From NCBI GenBank assembly GCA_958296095.1, contig OY282434.1, positions 434,001 through 498,000 on the forward strand: 64,000 nt of DNA, written 5' to 3'. Within the stretch, counting starts at the first letter, position 1. Every line of letters starts with the position of its first letter. Source of the stretch: an uncultured Oligoflexales bacterium. GTDB lineage: Bacteria > Bdellovibrionota_B > Oligoflexia > Oligoflexales > JAPPIL01. The notes beneath the pieces were generated by a model. That model had not been told where the DNA came from and searched no databases. It was given only the letters and a program-made list of their open reading frames with translations. A program made the position numbers and the translations under genes. This document shows positions 25,837 through 34,239 of this stretch, piece by piece.

Positions 25837-26784
25837 TCAGTTGTAGGAGACCGACGGCCGCAGCAACGTGCCTCTAACCTGTAGGGGAATGTTGCCATCG
25901 CTTGTGCCTTTCAACATCGCCTCGATCAAAAAACCGAACTGACTCTTCAACGCCCCCTTAATCTGCACAGGAATAGAGAGGTTCATGACCGAACTCGGCA
26001 AGGGAGTTTTTAGAAGCAAATCACCGCTGACCCGCATACTAATGTCTTGCGAAGAAAATTCCGAACCTTCCTGAATTTTTAAACTGCCGCCACTGAGGCT
26101 GGCCTTGATCAGGGCTTTCTCAAATATCTGGTCATCGATAGTAAAGTCCGGCGCATTCATCGCCAGAGCAAACTCATCAATGCTGAGGTTGAGACTGCCA
26201 TCCGATGCCGTCGGGTCTTCCAGGTCGAGGGCCAGGGCAATGTCGGCATTGAGGCGGCCCCGCACCTCCATCTGCTCCAGCAAAGGCGCAACTAAAGGAT
26301 TGATCCCAGGCTGGGATGCATAGGAACTTAAAGCAAACGCGGTCAAATCATTGAGGCCGTAATTTTTGGCTTTGACGGTAATTTTATCGGGCAGCGGCTG
26401 TCTGCCGCTCGTGGCATCGGCAATGAGTGTAAACAAGCCAAAACCTGCCGCGACCTCAAGAGGATTTTTTTGGGCATCCTGCACCTCAAGCACACCGCGT
26501 AAACGCCCCACCAACAGAGGCCAGGTGCTAAGCGATACCTCGATAGCGGCAAAGTTTACCTCTTGACCCGTCGGCGCTTTCAAGCGCACCCCCTGCGCCT
26601 CCATCCCCAGCAACAGCGAAGGTGACAAGTTATGGACGGAAATATTTAAGCCCGTGGCGGCATTGAGCTTCATCACCAGACTCTCCTTGAGGATATTAAA
26701 CGGGAAAGTCAGATAGACGAAAAACAAAAAACTCACCACGAACAAAACAACATAGCCAATATACTGCAATGGCTTGCTAATCAA
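25837..26784 (-). CDS. gspN: Type II secretion protein GspN
   Basis: 315 residues from a TTG at 26784, seven bases after AGGAGG and overlapping the region of the gspM stop; a longer reading to 26853 would overlap gspM by 68 bp with no ribosome binding site. One N-terminal membrane segment (~9-30), then an AsmA-like beta-rich periplasmic domain (PFNILKESLVMKLNAATGL). The layout and position match the GspN of deltaproteobacterial T2SS clusters. Its role is not well defined. Last gene of the operon. Confidence 0.8.
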   Translation of the reverse strand: MISKPLQYIGYVVLFVVSFLFFVYLTFPFNILKESLVMKLNAATGLNISVHNLSPSLLLGMEAQGVRLKAPTGQEVNFAAIEVSLSTWPLLVGRLRGVLEVQDAQKNPLEVAAGFGLFTLIADATSGRQPLPDKITVKAKNYGLNDLTAFALSSYASQPGINPLVAPLLEQMEVRGRLNADIALALDLEDPTASDGSLNLSIDEFALAMNAPDFTIDDQIFEKALIKASLSGGSLKIQEGSEFSSQDISMRVSGDLLLKTPLPSSVMNLSIPVQIKGALKSQFGFLIEAMLKGTSDGNIPLQVRGTLLRPSVSYN

Positions 26785-26785
26785 C

Positions 26786-27427
26786 TTAGGCCCTCCTGTA
26801 CCAGTTAATGACAGCCGAAGCATCGAAATACAGCTTCGTGCCGTAAATGCCACGAATAGTTAGGTCCGAGATACGCAAAAACTTGCGCTCCCTCTCCACT
26901 TTAACCAAGAATTTTAATAATTTCGGAATTGACACCCGTGGTAGACGCACTTCAATCTTGCGTTGCTCCAAAAATTTACCCATCGGATTATCGGAAGAGA
27001 ACGCCGCGCTCGCCTCGGATAATCCCTCGATCTTGATGCTCAAGCTGCGGGCGAATTTCTCCAACAGTGGCTTCATCTTCAAGCCCTGAGTGCGGCGGGT
27101 CACATCCTTGACGATGACATTGAATTTGCCATTAGCCCGCCCGAAGTCGGCCTTCTGTTCCTGCAGGGTATTGAGCGCGGCAAAACTGTCGTTGAGACGT
27201 GTCTCTAGTGCCCCGATTTGGGCGATGTAAAAGAAAACGGCAAAGGCAATGAAACAGACAATGGCTGCGACAATGCCAGCCAGTACAAAATTCTTTTGGC
27301 GCGGCTCCATCTTGTAGAAGCTGTCCATGACAAAATCAAGCCGCTCGTTGTTCGCACCCAACACCCGATGCTTGACAAACGTTAACCGTGCGTCGATTTT
27401 ATCCATTACTGCACTTAGCACTGCCAT
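26786..27427 (-). CDS. gspM: Type II secretion protein GspM
   Basis: 213 residues: cytoplasmic N-terminus of about 48 residues, one membrane segment (VLAGIVAAIVCFIAFAVFFY), then a periplasmic ferredoxin-like part. In T2SS, GspM partners GspL in the inner-membrane platform. The call rests on topology, size and position between gspL and gspN. It starts three bases after the gspL stop. Confidence 0.8.
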   Translation of the reverse strand: MAVLSAVMDKIDARLTFVKHRVLGANNERLDFVMDSFYKMEPRQKNFVLAGIVAAIVCFIAFAVFFYIAQIGALETRLNDSFAALNTLQEQKADFGRANGKFNVIVKDVTRRTQGLKMKPLLEKFARSLSIKIEGLSEASAAFSSDNPMGKFLEQRKIEVRLPRVSIPKLLKFLVKVERERKFLRISDLTIRGIYGTKLYFDASAVINWYRRA

Positions 27428-27430
27428 CGC

Positions 27431-29080
27431 CTAGCCCTCATAATTAGCTTGGAAGGTGAACTCAATTATCTTGCCATCAGTGCCAGGCTTTGCCTGCGAG
27501 CTTTTCTCTTTGACCTCAGACAAAACTTGCACTTGTTTTAAATTTTCCAGCGTCTTTGCTACGGCATCATAACCGTTGGTTTCGCCCTTCAACGTCAGCC
27601 TGCCGCCGCCGCGATTATTAGCATTAAACTGATACAGGGTGACATTCAATTGCAAATTCTTCGGCAGCTTCTCACTGATGGCTTTCAACACCAACAACGA
27701 GCCACTAGTAGTATTTAATCGTAAAAAATTATCTGCCGATGTTGTCATACTCTGCAACGAGCCGCTGAATTTTTTCTTGGCATCACGTTGCAAGCGCTCA
27801 AAAGTTACACTCTTGTTGCGATATTTTTTCTTCAAATCAGGAAAGGCCGTGACCAGCTCTTTTTGATAACGATCCTTGATGCGATCAATCTGCTGGTCGT
27901 AGAAGAAATACTTCACGCCATAACTGACACACAACACAATCAAAGCCAAGGCCATTAGCTTGAACACGTTGCTGGTGTATTTTAGCACCGACTCGTAATC
28001 CTGCACAAAAGCAAACTCACCGCGGCGCAAATTAATCTGCGTGTGCCGCTTCACTGCCGTCACCGCCCGCATACCGATCGACACACTCTGGGGCATAATA
28101 GCCATGTGGTCGTGCAAATGCGGGCTGATCTTAAGCTCCGTCTCATCGAGGCGGTTCATCTTCACTTCAAGCTCAAGCTGATCTTCAAGATAACGATCGA
28201 GGCAGCGGGTGCGACTCGTGCCTCCCGACAGATAGATAGTGCTGACGGCCTGCTCGTCCGAGGTCTTAAAGGCATAGAGCGTGCGCCCCAGCTCCTTCAC
28301 TAGGGTGTTGGCGGCCAGCGTGATGCGTTCGGCAATAGCATAGTCCTCTTCGCTCAAACTCTTACCCTGATCGTCTTCGCAAAAAACTTGGCTGACACGA
28401 TGCTTGAACAGCTGGGCTTGATTGAAATCAACCTCCATGTCTCGGGCCAAAAACTCGGTGATATACTTGCCGCCAAGATTGATCGAACGAAACATGCGCA
28501 GAATGCCATGGTTGACGATGCAGACAGAGGTTTTCTCATGGCCAATGTCAACCACTGCCGTGACTTTCTCGGTATTGCCACAGATATAAGGGGCGAGATT
28601 GTAGAAAGACAAGCTGTCAATATCAATCAACTTGGGATCAATTTCTAAACGCTGCAAATGTTCAAGAAAACTTTTGAGAAAATTTTTGCGGGTCATTGCC
28701 ACCAGCGCGATAGTCTTGCCGCCAACCTCGCCCAAAATCTGGTGGTCGATAATCATCTCGTCAAGATTGAAGGGCACGATGTCTTCAATCTCGGCATAAA
28801 TCGCCGTCTCGATTTTTTTGACATCAGAAAAATTGAATGACAGGATACGACTGGAAATATACTGCCCTGGCATGGCGGTAATGATGCGGTCAGCTGCGAG
28901 TTCGTTCTCTTTGAACAACTGCTCCATACTCGCGGGAATGACTGCATCGGGGGGCACTTCGTCAATTTGCGGAATAGTGTTTTCGTAAAAATTGGCAATC
29001 TCATACGACTTGAAGGTGTTGACAATCTCAACCGCCTTCACCGAATAACTACCGATGTCAAGACCTATTACGCGTTGCAT
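27431..29080 (-). CDS. gspL: Type II secretion GspL with complete PilM-like ATPase domain
   Basis: 549 residues. The N-terminal ~345 residues look like a full actin-fold PilM domain (IGLDIGSYSVKAVEIV, AVVDIGHEKTSVCIVNHG, YLSGGTSRTRCLDRYL) as in type IV pilus proteins, followed by a membrane segment (~375-395) and a periplasmic PilN-like domain. In enterobacterial GspL the cytoplasmic domain lacks parts of the actin fold; here the phosphate-loop motifs are present, so ATP binding is plausible. GspL links the GspE ATPase to the membrane platform. It lies seven bases after gspK. Confidence 0.85.
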   Translation of the reverse strand: MQRVIGLDIGSYSVKAVEIVNTFKSYEIANFYENTIPQIDEVPPDAVIPASMEQLFKENELAADRIITAMPGQYISSRILSFNFSDVKKIETAIYAEIEDIVPFNLDEMIIDHQILGEVGGKTIALVAMTRKNFLKSFLEHLQRLEIDPKLIDIDSLSFYNLAPYICGNTEKVTAVVDIGHEKTSVCIVNHGILRMFRSINLGGKYITEFLARDMEVDFNQAQLFKHRVSQVFCEDDQGKSLSEEDYAIAERITLAANTLVKELGRTLYAFKTSDEQAVSTIYLSGGTSRTRCLDRYLEDQLELEVKMNRLDETELKISPHLHDHMAIMPQSVSIGMRAVTAVKRHTQINLRRGEFAFVQDYESVLKYTSNVFKLMALALIVLCVSYGVKYFFYDQQIDRIKDRYQKELVTAFPDLKKKYRNKSVTFERLQRDAKKKFSGSLQSMTTSADNFLRLNTTSGSLLVLKAISEKLPKNLQLNVTLYQFNANNRGGGRLTLKGETNGYDAVAKTLENLKQVQVLSEVKEKSSQAKPGTDGKIIEFTFQANYEG

Positions 29081-29087
29081 ACTTGCC

Positions 29088-30323
29088 TCATGACATTTTC
29101 CAAAATAACAATTGATACGAAGACGGGGCGCGCTGCTTAGCCTGCACCAGGCCTCGCTTGATTACCGCCTGCAAGCTTTTCTCTTGAAAGCCGGCCCGCC
29201 CTTTAACTTCAATCCTGTAAACAGGCGAGCTTTCTGCAAACCACTCGGCTTTGTTCAGCGTGCCCTTACCGCCAATCGTTTGGGGCAAGCACAGCACGTC
29301 ACGCAGCACTTGCTGTTTGCTTTCACCTAGGGGGGCTTTATTGGCTCTGGCTTTTGCTACGACTAGATCAAAAGTCTCACCACATTGGGTGCGTGATTCT
29401 GGCACTAGGCAAGCAAGCAGTTCACGTGACACGGTGTTGATATTGATATGCGCACGGTCGTTGATATCGCTGCCGGGTTTTTTGAAGGGGTAGACGGTCA
29501 GATAGGGTGAAAATACTGCGTGCAGGTCGTCGTCCCAGGTGTCGATTAGTTTAAGTTCGGCTAGCGTGTCGAACTGTGAGTTTTTGGTTTTGTAGGGCGG
29601 ACTGAGACGTTGATAGGGGTCGGACTCGTCGCTCAAGCCTGACTTGGGATCGGCACGGGAATCGCTGTCCACCCAATCTTTAATTTTGGCAATCAGAACC
29701 TCGTGATTGATGTTCTTGGCATCCAGATATGCTTTTTCGATAGGGCAGCTGAATAGCGCGTTAAGCATGCCACGCATTTGTTTGCACTGCGTCGTCACCC
29801 CGCCTGCCGCGCAGTAGTTGACGTTAATCTTGGCGGCTTCGTCACTGACGGTGATAGTGAATTCCCCCTGAAACAGCTGCAGCTGTGCCATGACATCGCT
29901 ATCGGAAATAGCGTTGAGGTTGAACATTTCCTGCATTGAGGCCAGCATCTCGACGGTCTCCGCGCCAATGGGAATATCGTTGACCATGCCCCAGATGTCG
30001 CCCAGTCCGTCTTGAGGAGGGGTCTTCATCTGCGACTGCTTGAACAGATCGATGCCGTAGTCGATGGACAGTAAGAACAGAGCAAGGTTGTAGCCTGATT
30101 TGCTCAGATACTCAGCCACTATATTATCTCGTGCCGCGGTCGCTAATTCCAGATTAACCTGAGAGCTGACGATCATGTCGGCAGTAAACACCATCATTAA
30201 CGAGATGATCATCACGGCAACGATGATTGCCACGCCCCGTCGCCGTTGACGCGGTGTGGACTGGGCCTCAGCCTCAGCTACGGGAAAGCCCCAGTGTGTT
30301 TGGGGTTTGCGCCTCAATACCAT
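29088..30323 (-). CDS. gspK: Type II secretion minor pseudopilin GspK
   Basis: 411 residues. The prepilin-type N-terminus RRRGVAIIVAVMIISLMMVF has the G/V cleavage site and no Glu at position 5, as usual for GspK. The large globular domain (SAM-like helical insertion, residues ~150-330) is typical. GspK caps the pseudopilus tip with GspI and GspJ. Its start overlaps the gspJ stop by 10 bp. Confidence 0.88.
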   Translation of the reverse strand: MVLRRKPQTHWGFPVAEAEAQSTPRQRRRGVAIIVAVMIISLMMVFTADMIVSSQVNLELATAARDNIVAEYLSKSGYNLALFLLSIDYGIDLFKQSQMKTPPQDGLGDIWGMVNDIPIGAETVEMLASMQEMFNLNAISDSDVMAQLQLFQGEFTITVSDEAAKINVNYCAAGGVTTQCKQMRGMLNALFSCPIEKAYLDAKNINHEVLIAKIKDWVDSDSRADPKSGLSDESDPYQRLSPPYKTKNSQFDTLAELKLIDTWDDDLHAVFSPYLTVYPFKKPGSDINDRAHININTVSRELLACLVPESRTQCGETFDLVVAKARANKAPLGESKQQVLRDVLCLPQTIGGKGTLNKAEWFAESSPVYRIEVKGRAGFQEKSLQAVIKRGLVQAKQRAPSSYQLLFWKMS

Positions 30324-31081
30324 TGCAACGGTGCTCCTATGCGCTTCACCTGCGCAAAATTAGTGGCAAAATGATTGAACACCGCCGTCTTCAAGCTTAC
30401 CACCGCGGCTTCTTCCCAGCGCCCCCCATCCAACTCGGTCGACTCGTAGGCTTCTAGCTCAATGCGCACCATATGGGGGATCTTGTTGCGATGCTCGCCA
30501 CGATTGCTATGCCAGCTGTTTTCTGACCACTTCGTGCCATTCCACGGAATAAGCCGCAGTGACTTGATCGCTCGTGCTAACATTACCGTCTCCACCTGGT
30601 CACGAAAACTCTCGGGCACCCGTGCCGTCTCACCCCGATACAGATGTGTCGGTAGTTGCCCATCTTCACCCTTACGCACCTCATAGATAACATAAGTCAG
30701 GTCCGACTCCTTGCTGTTTACCTTCTTCGGACGATGGGTGGCGGTAGTTAAGTATAATCGGTCGCTGTTGTCATGTCTTTCGATTCTAAAAATTGCTTTT
30801 GTGCGTCTATCAAAATCTGTTTTGCTAACCATGAAGCCATGTGCCAGGTCACGGGAAAGTTTTTCCAGTGCGACTTGCAAGCGGTGGTTAACGTTACCTG
30901 CTTCGGACACGCCTGCTTTGACGGCACTGGAATTTTTCAGCAGCATGGCTACCCCGCTCATCAGGGAGGCAAGAATTGCCAGGGAGAGGATGACTTCTAG
31001 TAGGGTAAAGGCCTGCCTGCCGGCCCCTGCTTGATGGGGCGCGGGTGGATGCTGGTAATCAGACTGCGGCAGAGACATCAT
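30314..31081 (-). CDS. gspJ: Type II secretion minor pseudopilin GspJ
   Basis: 255 residues. The N-terminal segment GRQAFTLLEVILSLAILASL has the FTLLE prepilin motif with Glu5, but Ala instead of Gly before the cut site. The leader is long (~24 residues). A beta-rich pseudopilin domain follows. It overlaps gspI and gspK by a few bases, so translation is probably coupled. Confidence 0.87.
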   Translation of the reverse strand: MMSLPQSDYQHPPAPHQAGAGRQAFTLLEVILSLAILASLMSGVAMLLKNSSAVKAGVSEAGNVNHRLQVALEKLSRDLAHGFMVSKTDFDRRTKAIFRIERHDNSDRLYLTTATHRPKKVNSKESDLTYVIYEVRKGEDGQLPTHLYRGETARVPESFRDQVETVMLARAIKSLRLIPWNGTKWSENSWHSNRGEHRNKIPHMVRIELEAYESTELDGGRWEEAAVVSLKTAVFNHFATNFAQVKRIGAPLQWY

Positions 31082-31719
31082 CGACCTCGCTTAGGGGCGG
31101 AAGCGGGTTTGCCTGTGCGGGTGCTTTTTTTCTTGCCTTTCTTGCTTTTCTTGCTTTTCTTGGGCTTGGTGGCCTGCGAGGCCGCTTGTAGGGTGGCAAC
31201 GGTCGCGTCAATTTGTTTCTGGTTAGTCAGCAACATGGTCAGGGTGGTGCTTTCTCTCACTGCACCTTCGCCCCAGAAGACTTCGACGTGGGCAATTTTG
31301 AGCAGGTGTTCGCCGAAGATCTGTTTAACCTGTTGCTTGATCAGGTCCGCAGTTGGATCGGGTTGGTCATCGTCACCACCGCCAGTGAGCATATTCATCA
31401 GGGGTAGTTTCCATTCGCGAATTTCAAGATTGTAGCTAAACTTTTCCTCGTCGGCGAAGGGTTTTTCTTTGACGGCAACACCTTCGAGTTCTTTGAGTTC
31501 CTTGTTGTACCAGTAGTATTCAACTTGCGCCATCACGCGTCGTGCCAACCACATGCTTTTGGTGAGGTTTTGTCCATAGTCGGAAAAGTACAGCGCTTGT
31601 CCTTGCACGGTGGCGACCTGCAAGATTAAAACGGTCAGCAGACCGAGTGCCACCATTGTTTCAATCAGCGTAAAGCTCCGCAGTGCGGCGTTGTCAGCTC
31701 TATTAACTTTCCGCGTCAA
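31078..31719 (-). CDS. gspI: Type II secretion minor pseudopilin GspI
   Basis: 213 residues, longer than the usual ~120-130 for GspI. N-terminus RSFTLIETMVALGLLTVLIL has the prepilin motif with Ser instead of Gly before the cut site. The C-terminus is very basic (Lys-Ser-Lys repeats, residues ~190-213), an unusual tail. Call from position between gspH and gspJ and the FTLIE motif. Confidence 0.82.
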   Translation of the reverse strand: MTRKVNRADNAALRSFTLIETMVALGLLTVLILQVATVQGQALYFSDYGQNLTKSMWLARRVMAQVEYYWYNKELKELEGVAVKEKPFADEEKFSYNLEIREWKLPLMNMLTGGGDDDQPDPTADLIKQQVKQIFGEHLLKIAHVEVFWGEGAVRESTTLTMLLTNQKQIDATVATLQAASQATKPKKSKKSKKGKKKSTRTGKPASAPKRGR

Positions 31720-32446
31720 ATTCTTCTCGTCCTGAAATAACTTCGGCTGTGCCTTCGTAGGGATTGGTGCGCACGGTGTAGGGTGGCACGCTGCGATCGA
31801 CGCTGGTATCGTCTTGCATTACCGCTATTTGAATGACGGCGGCTTCGACATAACCGTCGGGGAAAAAATACAAAAACGCCTGCACCGGGCCTTCATCGTC
31901 TTCGTTGCTTTGTTTGCGCACATGGTGTTCGGCTTGCATGGCTTGCACGGAGAGCAGTGGCAACAGGGTGCGTTTTTGCCATTCGAGGTTTTTGACCATC
32001 GACCAGCGCACGCGTTGCAGGCGTTTCTTGCTGGCAGTCACTGGCGTCAGCAGCACTACTTCTTGTTCTGCGTCGTGGTCGAACAGGGGGTTATCCATCA
32101 TGTCTTCGTAGTTTTTAAAATTTTCTTCAAAGGCAAAGCGGGCTTCTTCCTCCTCTTCTTTGGTGAGGTCACGGTCGAGGCCTGCGACGCTCAGGAAGAC
32201 ATCGTTACGATCAGCCACCTCAAGCCAGTAGTCGCCGCCGCCGACTGTAAAGACCAGGCGATGCACCTTGCCTGTCAGCACGGCAACATCCCACGCACTT
32301 CTGATGTCAACTGCCAGCCTGTTCAGCGTGCTGGAAATTTCTAGACCACTGAAAATTCTAAACTGCGGCAAAGCGAAGCTATACACCCCCGCGATCAGGG
32401 CGACGACGATAATGATTTCAAGCAGTGTGAAGCCACGTTCAGACAT
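31703..32446 (-). CDS. gspH: Type II secretion minor pseudopilin GspH
   Basis: 247 residues from ATG 32446, giving MSERGFTLLEIIIVVALIAG; the longer reading to 32494 puts 16 residues of gspG-overlapping sequence ahead. The start overlaps the gspG stop by eight bases. GspH binds the pseudopilus tip complex. The middle region is rich in Glu (TKEEEEEARFAFEENF), unusual for the family. Confidence 0.83.
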   Translation of the reverse strand: MSERGFTLLEIIIVVALIAGVYSFALPQFRIFSGLEISSTLNRLAVDIRSAWDVAVLTGKVHRLVFTVGGGDYWLEVADRNDVFLSVAGLDRDLTKEEEEEARFAFEENFKNYEDMMDNPLFDHDAEQEVVLLTPVTASKKRLQRVRWSMVKNLEWQKRTLLPLLSVQAMQAEHHVRKQSNEDDEGPVQAFLYFFPDGYVEAAVIQIAVMQDDTSVDRSVPPYTVRTNPYEGTAEVISGREEFDAES

Positions 32447-32924
32447 CGTCGCCTGCACCACCACCGCCAGCTGCGTCTTCAGGCCAGATGACATCGTCGT
32501 CCGTGCCCATTTGAAAATCGGGGCCTGCTGACATTATTTTAATGTTGCGACCGTCCGATTCGTATTCAAACTCAGCGTCCCAGGGGTCCATGAGCTTGTT
32601 GGCGTTGTCGATGTAAGGGCCGCGCCAGCGTTTATCGCCTGGATTTTCCAGCAGCACTTGCAGGCCCGTATCGGTGGTGGGGTATTTTTTCATGTGGACA
32701 CGATACAGCTGTAGTGCTTGGCGGATGTTGCCGATAGCTAGTTTGGTTTGGTCGACTTTGGCAGTGTCGGCTTGTTGAGTGAGGTTGGTAATCAGGTATA
32801 CCCCTAGTGTGCCGAGCAGGGCGACGACGATGATAATTTCTAACAGCGTCATCCCCGCGAGCTTATTGCCCCGCTTGGCTAGCGTGACTCGTTCAGCGTG
32901 ACTATGCAATGCTTGACTGATCAT
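32439..32924 (-). CDS. gspG: Type II secretion major pseudopilin GspG
   Basis: 161 residues. Prepilin motif LAGMTLLEIIIVVALLGTLG, with Met rather than Phe at +1; the leader is ~24 residues. The globular part has the GspG hallmark KYPTTDTGLQVLLENP and RWRGPYID, and the calcium loop region near GPDFQMGTDDDV. GspG polymerises into the pseudopilus that pushes substrates through GspD. The C-terminal tail (AAGGGGAGDDV) is an extension. An 18-bp gap separates it from gspF. Confidence 0.93.
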   Translation of the reverse strand: MISQALHSHAERVTLAKRGNKLAGMTLLEIIIVVALLGTLGVYLITNLTQQADTAKVDQTKLAIGNIRQALQLYRVHMKKYPTTDTGLQVLLENPGDKRWRGPYIDNANKLMDPWDAEFEYESDGRNIKIMSAGPDFQMGTDDDVIWPEDAAGGGGAGDDV

Positions 32925-32942
32925 GGCTGTGACTCTCCTTGG

Positions 32943-34160
32943 TTAGCGAACAGAACTCATTACGGATAACATGGGCACGAGCAGGGCAACGATTACTACG
33001 CTGGCCACGCATGCCATGACAATTATCATCATTGGTTCGATCAATGAGATCATTGACTCGATTTTGCGTTCCACCTCCGTATCGTAGGCCTTGGCTACGT
33101 GGGTCAACATGCCTTCGAGATCGCCCGTTTTTTCGCCCGTGCGGATCATGTGGGTGACGAGGGGGGGGAAGTGGACACTGCGTTCGATGCAGTTACCCAG
33201 ACTGTCACCTTCTTGCACGGAAGTCTTGGCATCTTCGAGCACACTCGCGATAACGGTATTGGCAATGGTATTTTTGGTAATTTCTAGTGCAGAGATAATG
33301 GGCACGCCAGAATTAAGCAGGGTTGAGAGGGTCTTGGTAAATTTGGAAACGTTGATTCTGACGATGAGCGAGCCGAGGATGGGAAAGGTCAGGGCCCAGA
33401 GATCGACTTTGTGTCCGCCTTTTTCGGAAGCTACCCATTTTTTGAGGACGAAGAACAGCACCACGCTAACGATGATGAGCGGCAGCCAGCGTTCTTGCAA
33501 AAATTCTGAAAAAGCGATTAGCTTTTCGGTGTACCAGGGCAGGGTGACTTTGAGGCTGTTGAAGACTTTTTGTAGGCCCGGTACGACGCTGATGAACAGG
33601 TAGGCAATGATGGCCAGCGACGCAACGATCATGATTGCAGGATAGGATAGGGCGCTAAAAACTTTGCCCTTGATGGCAACTTGGTATTCCTGATAATCGG
33701 CGAGGCGTTCAAGCACTAGGCCGAGTTTGCCTGAGGTTTCTCCCGCCTGCACCATGTTGATGTAGAGGCGGTTGAAAATGCGAGGGTAGAGAGACAGAGC
33801 CTCGGCGAGCGATTTGCCTTCGGAGATGCTGTCTTTCAGCGACGACAGGGTGTTACGCAGTTCGAGGTTGTCGACCTGTGATGTCAAGGCCGATAGGCAT
33901 TCGTCCAGTGGCACTTGGGCGTTTTGCAGGGTGGCGAATTGGCGTGTCATGATGGACAGGTCGAGCAGGGAGACGCGTTTGGCAAACAGTGCCGAGCGAG
34001 ATTTTTTGGGGTCGGTAACGGCTTCTTTGAGTTCGGAGATGATTATTTTGTCACGTTGGCGCAAGCGAGCCCGTGCCGCACGCGGGGTGTCGGCATCGAT
34101 TGAGCCTTTCTTGGCCGCACCGCTCTGGGCATCATAGCCCTTGTAGTTGTATAGAACCAT
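32943..34160 (-). CDS. gspF: Type II secretion inner-membrane protein GspF
   Basis: 405 residues, the usual GspF length. Two GspF domains each followed by membrane segments: AIMIVASLAIIAYLFISVV (~residues 180-200), WLPLIIVSVVLFFVL and the C-terminal IEPMMIIVMACVASVVIVAL. Motifs FNRLYINMVQAGETSGKL and FPPLVTHMIRTGEKTGDL are diagnostic repeats of the family. It forms the platform core. An 79-bp gap with a GC-rich small hairpin separates it from gspE. Confidence 0.95.
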   Translation of the reverse strand: MVLYNYKGYDAQSGAAKKGSIDADTPRAARARLRQRDKIIISELKEAVTDPKKSRSALFAKRVSLLDLSIMTRQFATLQNAQVPLDECLSALTSQVDNLELRNTLSSLKDSISEGKSLAEALSLYPRIFNRLYINMVQAGETSGKLGLVLERLADYQEYQVAIKGKVFSALSYPAIMIVASLAIIAYLFISVVPGLQKVFNSLKVTLPWYTEKLIAFSEFLQERWLPLIIVSVVLFFVLKKWVASEKGGHKVDLWALTFPILGSLIVRINVSKFTKTLSTLLNSGVPIISALEITKNTIANTVIASVLEDAKTSVQEGDSLGNCIERSVHFPPLVTHMIRTGEKTGDLEGMLTHVAKAYDTEVERKIESMISLIEPMMIIVMACVASVVIVALLVPMLSVMSSVR

Positions 34161-34239
34161 GCCTGCCTAACCCTTCGCTACCCTCCCCCTGGGGGGGCAG
34201 CACCAAAGTCTCGCCTGCTTGCTGCACAGACCTAGCATA

